Shown piece after piece: positions 6,989-16,234 of a DNA stretch of 17,786 nt. The notes under the pieces were generated by a model. It had not been told where the DNA came from and did no database searches. It saw only the letters and a program-made list of their open reading frames with translations. Every line of letters begins with the position of its first letter. The stretch's first letter is position 1. Origin of the DNA: Marinilabiliaceae bacterium UBA5213 (GTDB taxonomy: Bacteria > Bacteroidota > Bacteroidia > Bacteroidales > Marinilabiliaceae); assembly GCA_002412555.1 (NCBI GenBank), contig DHVH01000175.1:1-17786 (forward strand). Reading direction: 5' to 3'. A program made the translations under genes and the position numbers.

Positions 6989-9900
6989 GATAAAAGAATG
7001 GAGCCGATGGTTGATGCTGTCGGTAATGATGGTTGCTGCATTAAGTGCAAATGCGCAATTATCGCAAACTGTCACTGTGATGCCGCCTTACTCCGGCAAG
7101 TTGTCCGATTATATTGCTTCTCCGGGCAAAATACACAGTTTGATCACCGTGAACGGAATAGATTGGCCCCGGTTCGAGATATACCTGCGAGGAAGCATTA
7201 TGAGTGCTGACGAGTCGGTGATCATCCGGTCAGGTCCAAATTCCAAACCAATTGCGCCCATTGTTATCGCTCCGGTGAATTTGCCTACAGGCGCAACTGT
7301 TTTCTCACCCTACACGCTGACCTATCGGGATCTGCGTCAGATCTTCAACGAGCGGAATCTGGAGTATCAGGGAATATCACAACAGGAGGTAATGCAGAAC
7401 GGTTTGCCGGAAGGGATTTACACCATCTGCTTTGATATCATCGATTATAATAACAATCAATATTTCAACTCTACGTGCAGCAATGTTTTTACTGTTTCAT
7501 CGGTTGAAGCCCCGATGATTATCAGTCCGCTGAATCACACCTTTCTGCGTGAACCGGAAGCTAAAAACGTGGTTTTTACCTGGACGAGGCCTGCCAGTGC
7601 TCCAGTTTTTACGCAATATAAATTGAAGATAATTGAGTTGAAAGAGGGTTTCACCAATTATCAGGACCAGATAAGGGCATCCGGTTATCCGGCCTTTTTC
7701 GAAACCACCGTGACTGGCAATACCTATCTCTATTCAGCTGCTAATCCGCCTTTGAAAAAAGGATACACCTATGCTTTTGTTGTGGCAGCCATCGATCCCA
7801 TGGGGACAACGGCTTTCAGGAACAAAGGGTACAGCGAGGTGAATCTCTTTACTTATCAGGCTGAAGAACAAAAACCGATGAGCGGCACGCTGCCTGGAGG
7901 CATAAGCGCTGGTTTGCCGGATATGAGCCTCAGCAATGAGATCACACCTGACGCACTCTCGATTAGCATAATAAAAGGCAATTTGGTCTATAAATACAAA
8001 AACGCTAACAAGACATATCCCTTAACCCAAGCGAAAATAAAGCTTGTGACCAAATATTTCGTGAAATATGCTGACGGGACGGTTAACGAAGAAATGAGCA
8101 GACAAAAGATATCATATGGCTCTTACCTGGATGGTAAAGTTGTTGCAACGGCAACTACTGGCGACGATGGTAAATTCTCATTGATTTTCTCATCGAACAG
8201 CAAAGGGGAACCGCTGGCTAACTGGAATTGTAATACTAAAGTGGCACATTGGAACGACCCTTCAGCTGAGCAGCACGAATATCTTTATGCCGATAGGTCG
8301 TACAGTTCTGGCAGGGGTGGCCCCAATCCGGGAGAGACAATCGCCACAGGCGGTGCAAACGAGGGCAATGCCTGCAAGCTCTATCTGGGGTATGCCATTG
8401 AGATTGAAGGGGAGCATGCCCGATATTATCTGAATCCCGATCAAAAAACGGATTATTTTTTCGAGGTAAAGGGCAGCGAAACAAAAGAAGTGGGTGAGGT
8501 AGTATCACTGGTGAAAACCATCGACCTAAACGTGAAGGTAAAAAGCAAAACAAGTAATCTGACCATTAACTCGAAGGAAGAGCTGGCTAATATGAACGTG
8601 TTTATCTTCAGGAAGCTAAATTTTGATTATCCGCAGATATTCCCGTCCGGTGATGTGACACCCGACAAAACTGATAATTTTCCGCCTCCTGTTGCAGCCA
8701 TGGAGTGCGTGGGCCAAGGGCTAACCAACCAGTACGGGGTTGCTAAGATTAGGTCCTTGGTCTTCAACGATAACCCGACCTATCAGTATTACCTTTATAT
8801 CAATAATTCGCAGGATTATAACTATGAAAGTGATGCTCCTTTAAGGATTGATTTTGCTGATTTAGTGAAAACGGAGACAGGATCCTCCGGTGGTACCAAC
8901 GGAATGCCCTCGATCGATATCTCCTCGCCCGGGTATCAGCCCATGCTGGACAACAGATCGGCACACAGTTATTTCTCCTCCTTTTTTAACAGCATAACCA
9001 ATGGCTATGATTTGAGTGTTGATTTAAATGGTAAATACCCAACGCTTAGGGTGATCCTCCAAGAAGTGGATGGTTTGAAGAAGCTAGAACAGTATGCACA
9101 AGTAACGCTGACAGAGAAATATTCAGGTGGCAACCTTGTATCTCCCCCTTCTGCCTCTCAGGCAGCACAGGGAGGTCAACCCGTTTCAACGCCCATGGCG
9201 CTGTATGACACCGGTATTTATGAACATAAGAATGGTGGTGTGGAGTTTAAGATTAATCCATTAAAAATAGTAGGACCCGAAAGAACCGTTACCGTGAAAA
9301 CGGCAGGGTTTGCCGATACGACCTTTGTGGTCAAAGAAGGGGATCCGCTGAAATTGGGAGAGCGGTTTGAGATGACCATCACGCTGCGTTACGGGGCGCT
9401 GTTTACTGGTACGGTGATTGATGCCGAAACACGTGAGCCGTTGCCGAATGCAGCAGTAAAGATTGTAGATGAGATGTCAAAAGTATCTACCACCAATAAC
9501 AACGGAACCTTTACCATAGAAGCCCGCAAACTGAACAACATGCGTTCTGTTGTAATCTCCCGCCCCGGGTATATTACAGATACGGTGAATGTGAGACTTG
9601 ACAAGAACAAGAACCAGTATAACTTTGAATTGTACCGGAAAGCAAGGAGGATGCGTGTGGTAGTGTGGGCCAAAAACGATTATAAAGAAGGAATCGTGGT
9701 CTCTCTTCCCGATGTGCCTAAAAACTGGAAGACAGACTATAGTAAGCTGCCTGCTGGTCAGCCTTTGGCCAACTATTCTGGAGCGGACTTGCAGGAAGCA
9801 AATAGCATTACCGCCGGTGTTGTAGCACATAAATTCAAATCATCGCCGCCGCCATCCGGACAGTCGACAGATGCCAAAACAAAGAACCTGGCGGCATCTA

Positions 9901-12900
9901 ATCAACTGGTCTCCTCTTCCTCCGGGGTCAATGCCGCGCATCTGCTCCTGGACCAAATGCAGGAATATCATGTAGTGACCGATGAAGATGGCGTGGCTGA
10001 TTTTGCTTTCGAAGGGGGACAAGGCGACCGCTTTAAGGTGGTGCTGGTCAATTCGCCCAACGCTACCGATAACTTTCCGAAAATCATTAAAGAGGTGGAT
10101 ATGCCGTATGTCAAGGATTATATGGGCACCTACGTGCAAGTGGTCATGGAAGAAGGCAGCTGCCTCTCGGGGACTGTCTATTTGGGCGAATCGAATAATA
10201 AACCCCTTGGTGGTATCGATGTGAAGGCAACCATTACGGGACAAACGGAAGCCTACACCATCGCAACGACGACGGATGCTTCAGGGAGATACAGGTTGGC
10301 AAACTTACCCGTTGGCAAGCCTTTCAAACTTCAGTTAAGCACAAATAAAGCAGGAAACAGCTTTGTGGGATACAACAACGAAAAGTACATCATTGCCAAA
10401 GCCGGCTCGGAATGCCAATTGGAGGACTTCCATATGCAATCGGTGGACGGGGTGGTTATATCCTCCTTTCTGGGATTTCCTTTTGCGCCAAGCGACTACG
10501 TTGAAAAGTCAGACGGCTCTGTGCTGCTCACCGGTACCATCACACTGCCTGCTAACAAGCATTTTAGTGAACAGGAGATAGATGTCAGCGAGGTGAAGAT
10601 GGTAAAGAGTGGTGTGAAGAACAACAGCGGAGACGAACTACTCCTGCCTGCCACATTGCCGTTTGTGACCGATAAAAACGATATCCTTGTTACCCTGTCG
10701 GGTAATTACAAAGCGCTGATCACGGATGAGTCGGGGTTGAAGTTCGACCTTTACGATAAGGATCTGGTACAGGGTGAAATGAAAGCAAAGGTTCAGATTA
10801 ACGAAGAGAGGGGTAATACAAATCTGAATGCCAACTTTGGCGGATATGGTTATAAACTGCCCGACCTCTACCTGACACCTTCGCCCGGTGCACAAAATGC
10901 ACAAATGACCGTTTTCAACAGCGCAGGGCAAATAAGTTCAGCGAACATAGGAAGTGGCGGATTTTACCTGAGCAACGGACAAAACGAGACATTGATCTAC
11001 AGCATTGACGGTTTTGAGAATAAAGCCTATGTTGAATCCTCTAAATCCTATTTTGATAAAAACGGCTTGTCGCTACAAACAAAATTGAAAGCGGCCATTG
11101 CCAACCTTAACCCATCCAACATTGAGCTGGATGCCGGCACCATCAGGATCTCTAAACAGGGATTGGAAACCATCAACCAAAAACCCTTCTCTGTAAAGAT
11201 GGGCGCATGGACGCTGAAGTGCAACAGTTGGTCGGTGACCAATGAAGGTCTCAACGTAAGCGATGCAATCCTTTCCACAGGTGTGGATGTGAAGATCAAA
11301 AATCTGCAACTGACTTCGCAGGCGCTGGTGACCGACAAGGCCATCGTGCAACTGGAGAGTGTGAAACTGCTAGGCGTCAAGAATCTGGTCATTAACACCA
11401 CTAAGAAAGGATTGGTTTATAAATACCTACATAGCGGCGTTTCAGGCTGGAGCCTTTATGCTACGCCTGATGCAGGACAGACCACTGTAGCTACTCTGCA
11501 AGGAATGCCGGGCGTAGATCCCGCAGATCAGATTGAATTTATATCTGTGGATATCAACAGTGAAGGGGAAAGCATCCTTGGTCTCAACAGCCACACATTC
11601 AGACTGTACAATGTCGTTGACTTTACACCTTATCCCTCTACACAGATGTATGTAACATCTTCCTCGCTGAAACTGAAGGGAACCTATGATTTCGGCATAC
11701 CGCAGTATGTGAAGCCTTCAGGTGCTATGGGATTCTATAAGGAAGGCAACAATATCGCTTTTGCTATGATGGATATGGACGCTTTCCATTTCACGCATCA
11801 CAACGTTATATACGATCTCACCCACGATTACAAGCTTTCCAATGGGCTCTTTACCGCTAAAGGTACAGCGCAAGAGCCGGGACATCTGCCTTCACTGAAA
11901 GTCACAATGAGGCACACGTCATCACAAACAAGAATAGGTATAGATAATGGCGAAAAGCTGTCGATGGGTGCAGGTAAAGAGCTGGCGAATCTGACTGGCG
12001 GCATCAGCGTGGTGGGCAATGTCTGGGATGTGCTTCGTTTCGAGGGCGATGTGAAGGGAATGAAAAATATGGCTGCCGGACAGAAGATGAACTTTGAGGT
12101 GAGAGGAGCAGTACAGGCTACCGGTCAGCAGATCAGCGTAAGCGATATCCCATCGTTTCCCGGTATGACCATCACGTATGATATGGCGAATGCACGATTT
12201 ATAGGTAGCGCTGAACTGGATATGAACCTGGGTGGAATGATCCTGCTGGGAAATGTGAACTCAATAATGGACAGTCAGGGTTGGTTGTTCAACGCGACTG
12301 GCATGGTAGAGATTCCTGGAATAGGCGGAGCAAACCTGTTCGGTTTATTCGGCAACTACACCAACATGCCGCCCGATGTGTCCGCCCGAATAGGCAATGC
12401 GGTCTGCCTGCCTGCTTCATTCAAAACCAATCTCAGCGGATTCTTTTTGTCCGCAGGGCTTACAAAGCAGGTTCTGCCTAAGATAGATCACAATTATGGG
12501 GTTGTGTCAATCACTGCCGGCGTCGATGTTAGTGTTAATGCCCGTACTTATATGGTCTTTGGACAGGGAACAACATTCGGGTTGGGCGTGTTGGCTGAAG
12601 GACATGCCTATCTGGGCGGTTCCTGCCCAGCGACCTGTACTTCGGCGGATGCCGATGCAGTCCTGCAACTTGGAATAAGCGGCGATTACAATCCCCAGAC
12701 ACGTTTTTACAATATTGACGGATGCTCGAGTTTAAAACTGAAGATATCGGCAAGTCAGTGTGTTCCGGTTATGGTGGATTGTGGTCCCTGTGTTTCGATC
12801 ACGCTGGCCGATTTTACCATCGGAGCAACCGTGCATCTGGATAACAGCAACGGCTTTTCGATGGGAATCACGACCCAGAGCTGTGACCAACAATGTAAAT

Positions 12901-12902
12901 AG
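6972..12902 (+). CDS. Giant TANFOR-domain secreted protein, 1976 aa
   Basis: A Sec signal peptide (hydrophobic core LMLSVMMVAALSANAQ, cleavage near residue 28) is followed by a TANFOR-type domain, residues about 28-175. This is recognised by PPYSGKLSDY, EIYLRGSI and LPEGIYTICFDIIDY. An FN3-like domain follows at about 180-300. Carboxypeptidase-regulatory-like beta sandwiches appear at about 807-895 (GTVIDAETREPLPNAAVKI) and 1061-1130 (SGTVYLGESNNKPLGGIDV), with a weaker one near 393. Ser/Pro/Gly linkers lie near 719 and 955-985. The last 290 residues are a Gly-rich region of alternating hydrophobic strands with nine cysteines after position 1811, including CPATC, DCGPC and CDQQC. No T9SS C-terminal domain or LPXTG-like anchor is seen. 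The protein is most likely a periplasmic or cell-surface structural or adhesin-like component working with the overlapping barrel. No enzymatic motif was found. Confidence 0.8.
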   Translation: MYTVSKIKEWSRWLMLSVMMVAALSANAQLSQTVTVMPPYSGKLSDYIASPGKIHSLITVNGIDWPRFEIYLRGSIMSADESVIIRSGPNSKPIAPIVIAPVNLPTGATVFSPYTLTYRDLRQIFNERNLEYQGISQQEVMQNGLPEGIYTICFDIIDYNNNQYFNSTCSNVFTVSSVEAPMIISPLNHTFLREPEAKNVVFTWTRPASAPVFTQYKLKIIELKEGFTNYQDQIRASGYPAFFETTVTGNTYLYSAANPPLKKGYTYAFVVAAIDPMGTTAFRNKGYSEVNLFTYQAEEQKPMSGTLPGGISAGLPDMSLSNEITPDALSISIIKGNLVYKYKNANKTYPLTQAKIKLVTKYFVKYADGTVNEEMSRQKISYGSYLDGKVVATATTGDDGKFSLIFSSNSKGEPLANWNCNTKVAHWNDPSAEQHEYLYADRSYSSGRGGPNPGETIATGGANEGNACKLYLGYAIEIEGEHARYYLNPDQKTDYFFEVKGSETKEVGEVVSLVKTIDLNVKVKSKTSNLTINSKEELANMNVFIFRKLNFDYPQIFPSGDVTPDKTDNFPPPVAAMECVGQGLTNQYGVAKIRSLVFNDNPTYQYYLYINNSQDYNYESDAPLRIDFADLVKTETGSSGGTNGMPSIDISSPGYQPMLDNRSAHSYFSSFFNSITNGYDLSVDLNGKYPTLRVILQEVDGLKKLEQYAQVTLTEKYSGGNLVSPPSASQAAQGGQPVSTPMALYDTGIYEHKNGGVEFKINPLKIVGPERTVTVKTAGFADTTFVVKEGDPLKLGERFEMTITLRYGALFTGTVIDAETREPLPNAAVKIVDEMSKVSTTNNNGTFTIEARKLNNMRSVVISRPGYITDTVNVRLDKNKNQYNFELYRKARRMRVVVWAKNDYKEGIVVSLPDVPKNWKTDYSKLPAGQPLANYSGADLQEANSITAGVVAHKFKSSPPPSGQSTDAKTKNLAASNQLVSSSSGVNAAHLLLDQMQEYHVVTDEDGVADFAFEGGQGDRFKVVLVNSPNATDNFPKIIKEVDMPYVKDYMGTYVQVVMEEGSCLSGTVYLGESNNKPLGGIDVKATITGQTEAYTIATTTDASGRYRLANLPVGKPFKLQLSTNKAGNSFVGYNNEKYIIAKAGSECQLEDFHMQSVDGVVISSFLGFPFAPSDYVEKSDGSVLLTGTITLPANKHFSEQEIDVSEVKMVKSGVKNNSGDELLLPATLPFVTDKNDILVTLSGNYKALITDESGLKFDLYDKDLVQGEMKAKVQINEERGNTNLNANFGGYGYKLPDLYLTPSPGAQNAQMTVFNSAGQISSANIGSGGFYLSNGQNETLIYSIDGFENKAYVESSKSYFDKNGLSLQTKLKAAIANLNPSNIELDAGTIRISKQGLETINQKPFSVKMGAWTLKCNSWSVTNEGLNVSDAILSTGVDVKIKNLQLTSQALVTDKAIVQLESVKLLGVKNLVINTTKKGLVYKYLHSGVSGWSLYATPDAGQTTVATLQGMPGVDPADQIEFISVDINSEGESILGLNSHTFRLYNVVDFTPYPSTQMYVTSSSLKLKGTYDFGIPQYVKPSGAMGFYKEGNNIAFAMMDMDAFHFTHHNVIYDLTHDYKLSNGLFTAKGTAQEPGHLPSLKVTMRHTSSQTRIGIDNGEKLSMGAGKELANLTGGISVVGNVWDVLRFEGDVKGMKNMAAGQKMNFEVRGAVQATGQQISVSDIPSFPGMTITYDMANARFIGSAELDMNLGGMILLGNVNSIMDSQGWLFNATGMVEIPGIGGANLFGLFGNYTNMPPDVSARIGNAVCLPASFKTNLSGFFLSAGLTKQVLPKIDHNYGVVSITAGVDVSVNARTYMVFGQGTTFGLGVLAEGHAYLGGSCPATCTSADADAVLQLGISGDYNPQTRFYNIDGCSSLKLKISASQCVPVMVDCGPCVSITLADFTIGATVHLDNSNGFSMGITTQSCDQQCK

Positions 12903-12905
12903 GTA

Positions 12906-12941
12906 GTCATAACATTAACCAATTCTGCATTAACGTATGAC
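12906..12941. repeat. Nested repeat in the TANFOR-FN3 gap
   Basis: GTCATA (12906-12911) and TATGAC (12936-12941) are inverted arms, and just inside them CATTAAC occurs twice as a direct repeat (12913-12919 and 12928-12934). The element fills the first part of the 92-base gap between the giant gene and the FN3 gene. It might bind a regulator or fold weakly in RNA; it has no terminator U-tract and no convincing promoter next to it. Confidence 0.3.
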
Positions 12942-12994
12942 AACCGAGAGGGAATCAATCACATAAACGTTGATGAAAAAAATAAAATAGGCGT

Positions 12995-15010
12995 ATGAAA
13001 AATTCAATGATACCTCCACGGATCTGTTTAAGAATTAAGATCCTTCTTCTTTTGGGACTGTCGCTAAGCTTCTCCGTACAGGGTCAGGATGAAATTCTGA
13101 TGGCTGTGCCTGCTCCCAAAGGGATTCTAATCTTCACCGGGATGGAGTTGGCCAACGGGAAAAGAATAGATAGTTATTCCATAGAACGCTCCTACGATAA
13201 ACGGCAGTGGGAGATGCTCGCGGAACTGAAATCCCCCGCGGAATGGGACGTATTTCATGCCGGTATTAAAAAATGGAAACCGGATTTTGGGTTTCAGGGG
13301 TTGCCAGAGACCAATGATCTGAGGGACTACTGGGAAAAATGCGAAACGGCTGGCGCGATTGACAGTATGGCTTACTGGGCCTCGGCCACCACCATCCGAC
13401 TGGCAGCCGGCATTGCTTTCTACGATCAGACTGCTCAGAAAGAGAAAAGGGTGTGGTACAGAGTTCGGGCACTCAAAAATGGCAACAGCGTGACCGAGAA
13501 CATCTCTCTGCCTGCGCAATATCCTTTTGTCCCGCAGTACGACCCAGTATTGTGGAATGAAAAAAATGTGGATAAAAACCTCTTTTACCTCAAATGGTTA
13601 TCCACTGGTTCTAACCCGGCACCCTATTTTGGCATCCGGTTTTATGAAGACGGGGTCCTGAAACAGGCGGAAGGCACGTTTGCCAGGTACAATATCAGTG
13701 GCACAACCTATTATATATTCCAGGATTCTACCCTGTATGTAAAATCGGACAGGCAATACTTTCTCAACCCTCTTGATATGTACGGCAATCAGGGCGTGGC
13801 GACTGATATTGTGTCGGTTTCGAAATCGTCTGTTAACCAGCCATTTTTTCATAAGACTCAGGCATCTACTGATCCCAAAGGATTTGGCATAGTCTTAAGT
13901 TGGCAACTGCAACATACCGATCTTTTGAAGGGATTGAAGATTTACAAGAGCGATGCCTTTGATGGCAAGGAATATGAATTGGCAGCCACAATTCCCTGTG
14001 CCGATATAACTTACACCGACCGGAAAATTGATCCTGATAAAATGTATTACTATTATCTGGAAACCGTAAGCGCTCAAAATGAGCTGCCTCAAAAAAGCAA
14101 TATCTTCTTTGACGCGGCTTACGATAAGTTGAAACCTGTCCATCCGGCGATCAGTCGCGGAGAAGATGTGAAAAATGGTGTAACTATCTTTGTCAACACT
14201 ACCGAGATAAATGTAGTAGGTGTGAAAATTTACCGCAGCGACGGAATTACGGCAGATCTCTACCCTATTACAGATCTCCTGAAACCTACCGGCAATGAAG
14301 TTTCATATACCGATACAAGCCAGATATTATCAGGCGGTAGAAGCTTTTTGTACGCTGCCACAGTGGTTAATAGCAGTTCGGTGGAGAGTGCTTTTTCAGA
14401 TACGATCACTGTTCATCCGAAAATACCAACCACCCCTCCGTCACCCAACAGCCTTTCGGTTTTTGAAGAGGATCATGCGATTCATCTTGTTTGGGAAGAT
14501 GTGAAGACACGGCATCGGGCAACAAAGGGTTACAATGTTTATGTCAGAGAGTTACCTAATGGATCGTTTGCGCCTTTGTTGCAGAAAGATAGTCTCGTTC
14601 TTGTGCCGGTGTTTACCGACCATACTGCACAAGCGGGCAGGATGTACGAGTATGCAGTGCAGACGGTAGACGACCTTGGCGGCAAAAGTGAAACGATGGT
14701 GTTGGCTTCTGTTTCTGTGAAACCTTTCATTTTACCTGTGCCACCCAATGTATGGCTGCTTTTGGATGGCGGAAAAGTGACCGTGCAATGGGCTGAAACT
14801 TCGGTAAAGGAGCCGCTTAATGTGACCCTCTATCGCTATCAGCGGGGCAGCGCGCCGCAACGATTGAAGGTGTTCCAGAAAAATGAAGAACGGAAATTTG
14901 AGGATGCGAGCGTTAAAAACGGAGAGTTGTATTTTTATTTCACCACCTTTAAAGATAATCAGGAGAATGAAAGTGGTCGTTCCCAGGAAGTGGGAATTCG
15001 GGTGAAATAA
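12995..15010 (+). CDS. Tandem fibronectin-III-like secreted protein, 671 aa
   Basis: A signal peptide (MKNSMIPPRICLRIK, then LLLLGLSLSFSVQG) is followed by tandem beta-sandwich repeats of about 95 residues. They are clearest from residues 295, 394, 486 and 582, with two less regular ones before, at about 35-285. Each repeat shows the FN3 pattern of a Trp/Val strand (VLSWQL, HLVWED, TVQWAE), a middle strand such as GLKIYKSD, VKIYRSD or YNVYVRE, and a final Y-x-Y-x-V strand (YYYLETVSAQN, YEYAVQTVDD). No catalytic site, C-terminal sorting domain or anchor is visible. It follows the giant gene by 92 bases on the same strand and is probably the last gene of the operon. FN3 arrays usually act as spacers or protein- or glycan-binding scaffolds, so a structural partner of the TANFOR protein is the simplest idea. 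Unknown function; family assignment good. Confidence 0.78.
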   Translation: MKNSMIPPRICLRIKILLLLGLSLSFSVQGQDEILMAVPAPKGILIFTGMELANGKRIDSYSIERSYDKRQWEMLAELKSPAEWDVFHAGIKKWKPDFGFQGLPETNDLRDYWEKCETAGAIDSMAYWASATTIRLAAGIAFYDQTAQKEKRVWYRVRALKNGNSVTENISLPAQYPFVPQYDPVLWNEKNVDKNLFYLKWLSTGSNPAPYFGIRFYEDGVLKQAEGTFARYNISGTTYYIFQDSTLYVKSDRQYFLNPLDMYGNQGVATDIVSVSKSSVNQPFFHKTQASTDPKGFGIVLSWQLQHTDLLKGLKIYKSDAFDGKEYELAATIPCADITYTDRKIDPDKMYYYYLETVSAQNELPQKSNIFFDAAYDKLKPVHPAISRGEDVKNGVTIFVNTTEINVVGVKIYRSDGITADLYPITDLLKPTGNEVSYTDTSQILSGGRSFLYAATVVNSSSVESAFSDTITVHPKIPTTPPSPNSLSVFEEDHAIHLVWEDVKTRHRATKGYNVYVRELPNGSFAPLLQKDSLVLVPVFTDHTAQAGRMYEYAVQTVDDLGGKSETMVLASVSVKPFILPVPPNVWLLLDGGKVTVQWAETSVKEPLNVTLYRYQRGSAPQRLKVFQKNEERKFEDASVKNGELYFYFTTFKDNQENESGRSQEVGIRVK

Positions 15011-15087
15011 GCATTCATGGAACTTATTCGCATGGGATTTCTACCATTAATTTTCGAATAGAATGATTAATGAAATTCAAGACTGGT

Positions 15088-15127
15088 AAAAGAAACGGGG
15101 CAAGTATTTCATATTTCGGCTCGTTTC
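15088..15127 (-). terminator. Intrinsic terminator of the HAD gene
   Basis: Arms at 15092-15099 and 15120-15127 can pair over 8 bp, one of them G-U, with a loop of about 20 bases. Read on the minus strand the stem begins 6 bases after the HAD stop codon and is followed by TTTT (plus-strand A-run 15088-15091). The gap lies between convergent genes, so it may also slow transcription from the FN3 gene. The large loop lowers confidence. Confidence 0.4.
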
Positions 15128-15133
15128 AGGGCT

Positions 15134-15808
15134 TCAGATTAAAGCAGGTTTTGTCTGTAATAGAACCGATCGAAGTTCAGCGGTAGTGTCGACCAGGAAG
15201 GCTGGGTGAAAGCTTTCGAGTTCGCTGCGGGGCCGGAGGCCCCAGCTTACCCCACAGGCGATGGTATTGCTGTTGATGGCGGTTTGCATGTCCACTCCTG
15301 AATCTCCTACATACAATGTTTGGCTGGCTGCTATGCCACTTAAGGCGAGTATTTCCTGGATAATGGAAGGGTCTGGTTTGGTTGGTTGACCGATACGGTG
15401 ACCCAGAACTGCCACAAAGGGCAGATCCGGGAAATAATGAGCCACCAGTCGCTCAGTGGCTGAGTGGTATTTGTTGGAGGCCACTGCGAGTTTTATGCCT
15501 TTCTGGTGCAGTTCTGAAAGTAATTCGGGCAGTCCTGCATAGGGGCGGGTGGCATCCGTCATATGATCATTGTAGCGGGCCGTAAAGTATTCCCGCATGC
15601 GTGCAATGTTTTCAGATGTGCGCTTTTCTTCGGGCAAGGCCCGCTCAAATAGTTTGGCAATGCCGTTCCCCACAAAGCGCTTGTAGCTGCTTACGGGGTG
15701 AGTAGGGTGTCCCATTTGTTGCAAAGCGTAATTGGTACTTGCCGCAATGTCTTCCACCGAGTCCAGCAAAGTGCCATCTAAATCAAAAATGACCAATTGA
15801 ATTTTCAT
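15134..15808 (-). CDS. HAD-superfamily phosphatase, Gph-like, 224 aa
   Basis: This is a soluble HAD hydrolase of the phosphoglycolate phosphatase/beta-phosphoglucomutase-like group, which remove phosphate through an aspartyl-phosphate intermediate. All four motifs are present: DLDGT with nucleophile D9 and acid D11, S111-N112 after the strand KLAVA, K144 in PTKPDP, and GDSGVDM at 168-174 with D169 and D173 for magnesium. The stretch between motif I and II is helical, as in the C1 cap of this group, and the length is usual. I start at the ATG at 15808; an in-frame TTG at 15823 would put the promoter's -7 box inside the coding region. It is transcribed against the envelope operon and away from the DUF2007 and sbcDC genes, so it is a single-gene unit. 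The true substrate cannot be read from the sequence. Confidence 0.9.
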   Translation of the reverse strand: MKIQLVIFDLDGTLLDSVEDIAASTNYALQQMGHPTHPVSSYKRFVGNGIAKLFERALPEEKRTSENIARMREYFTARYNDHMTDATRPYAGLPELLSELHQKGIKLAVASNKYHSATERLVAHYFPDLPFVAVLGHRIGQPTKPDPSIIQEILALSGIAASQTLYVGDSGVDMQTAINSNTIACGVSWGLRPRSELESFHPAFLVDTTAELRSVLLQTKPALI

Positions 15809-15812
15809 GGGG

Positions 15813-15820
15813 CAAAAATA
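15813..15820 (-). promoter_or_regulatory. -7 promoter element TATTTTTG of the HAD gene
   Basis: On the minus strand, TATTTTTG matches TAnnTTTG fully and ends 4 bases before the ATG at 15808. Transcription would start at or very near the start codon, giving a leaderless or nearly leaderless mRNA. No TTG lies at the usual 19-21 bases upstream; the nearest are 14 and 25 bases away, so the -33 element is weak. Confidence 0.45.
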
Positions 15821-15961
15821 CAAATGCTTTTGTCCAAAGACTGCTCAATTATTTAGATTTTATATAATTTTAGATTTTTGTCCAAACAGAGTTTCAATAA
15901 AGTTGCACCTTGGAGTAGTATTGTTCATGGATTTTACTCATTGATCATAAAAATTAACCAT

Positions 15962-16198
15962 ATGGATGAAGATAAAGGCGTTGTAAGAATTTATACCGGC
16001 AGTGAGGTGCTGGTAGGCATGTTAAAGGGCATTTTGGAAGAGGCAGGCATTACTTCCATGATTAAGGATGAGTTTCAATCCAGTATTTCTGCTGGTTTTG
16101 TGGGTGGTGTACCGTCTTCGCTGGATCTTTATATTCAGGAAAGTGACATGGTAGCTGCCGAACCCATTCTTGAGGATTTCCTAAAGACCAATGAGTAA
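15962..16198 (+). CDS. DUF2007-type small protein, 78 aa
   Basis: This is a small acidic soluble protein that looks like the DUF2007 family, annotated as putative signal-transducing proteins without a proven function. Typical features are the opening strand VVRIYTGSEV, the helix of MLKGILEEAGI, a strand SMIKDE, the GGVPSSLDLYI strand, and the C-terminal helix with DMVAAEPILEDF. The usual fold is a small ferredoxin-like alpha/beta sandwich. The frame is open upstream to a TTG at 15878, but the residues before MDEDKG do not look like family sequence, so the ATG at 15962 is chosen. It lies 36 bases before sbcD and could be co-transcribed with it. A weak -7-like TAAAGTTG occurs at 15898-15905 with a TTG 17 bases upstream. 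Confidence 0.75.
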   Translation: MDEDKGVVRIYTGSEVLVGMLKGILEEAGITSMIKDEFQSSISAGFVGGVPSSLDLYIQESDMVAAEPILEDFLKTNE

Positions 16199-16234
16199 AG
16201 GCATAGACTTTTACCAAAAAGACCCCATCGTTTA

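Noticed and set aside
8236..8553. Minus-strand open frames inside the giant gene (also at 9477-9830, 9840-10244 and 11048-11401)
   Set aside because: They lie antisense to a continuous well-supported gene, show no domain or signal features and have no promoter; they are shadows.
15045..15072. Terminator for the envelope operon (CATTAAT ... ATTAATG)
   Set aside because: Only seven AT-rich pairs with a 14-base loop and no U-tract after it; the arms are themselves palindromic ATTAAT motifs likely by chance.
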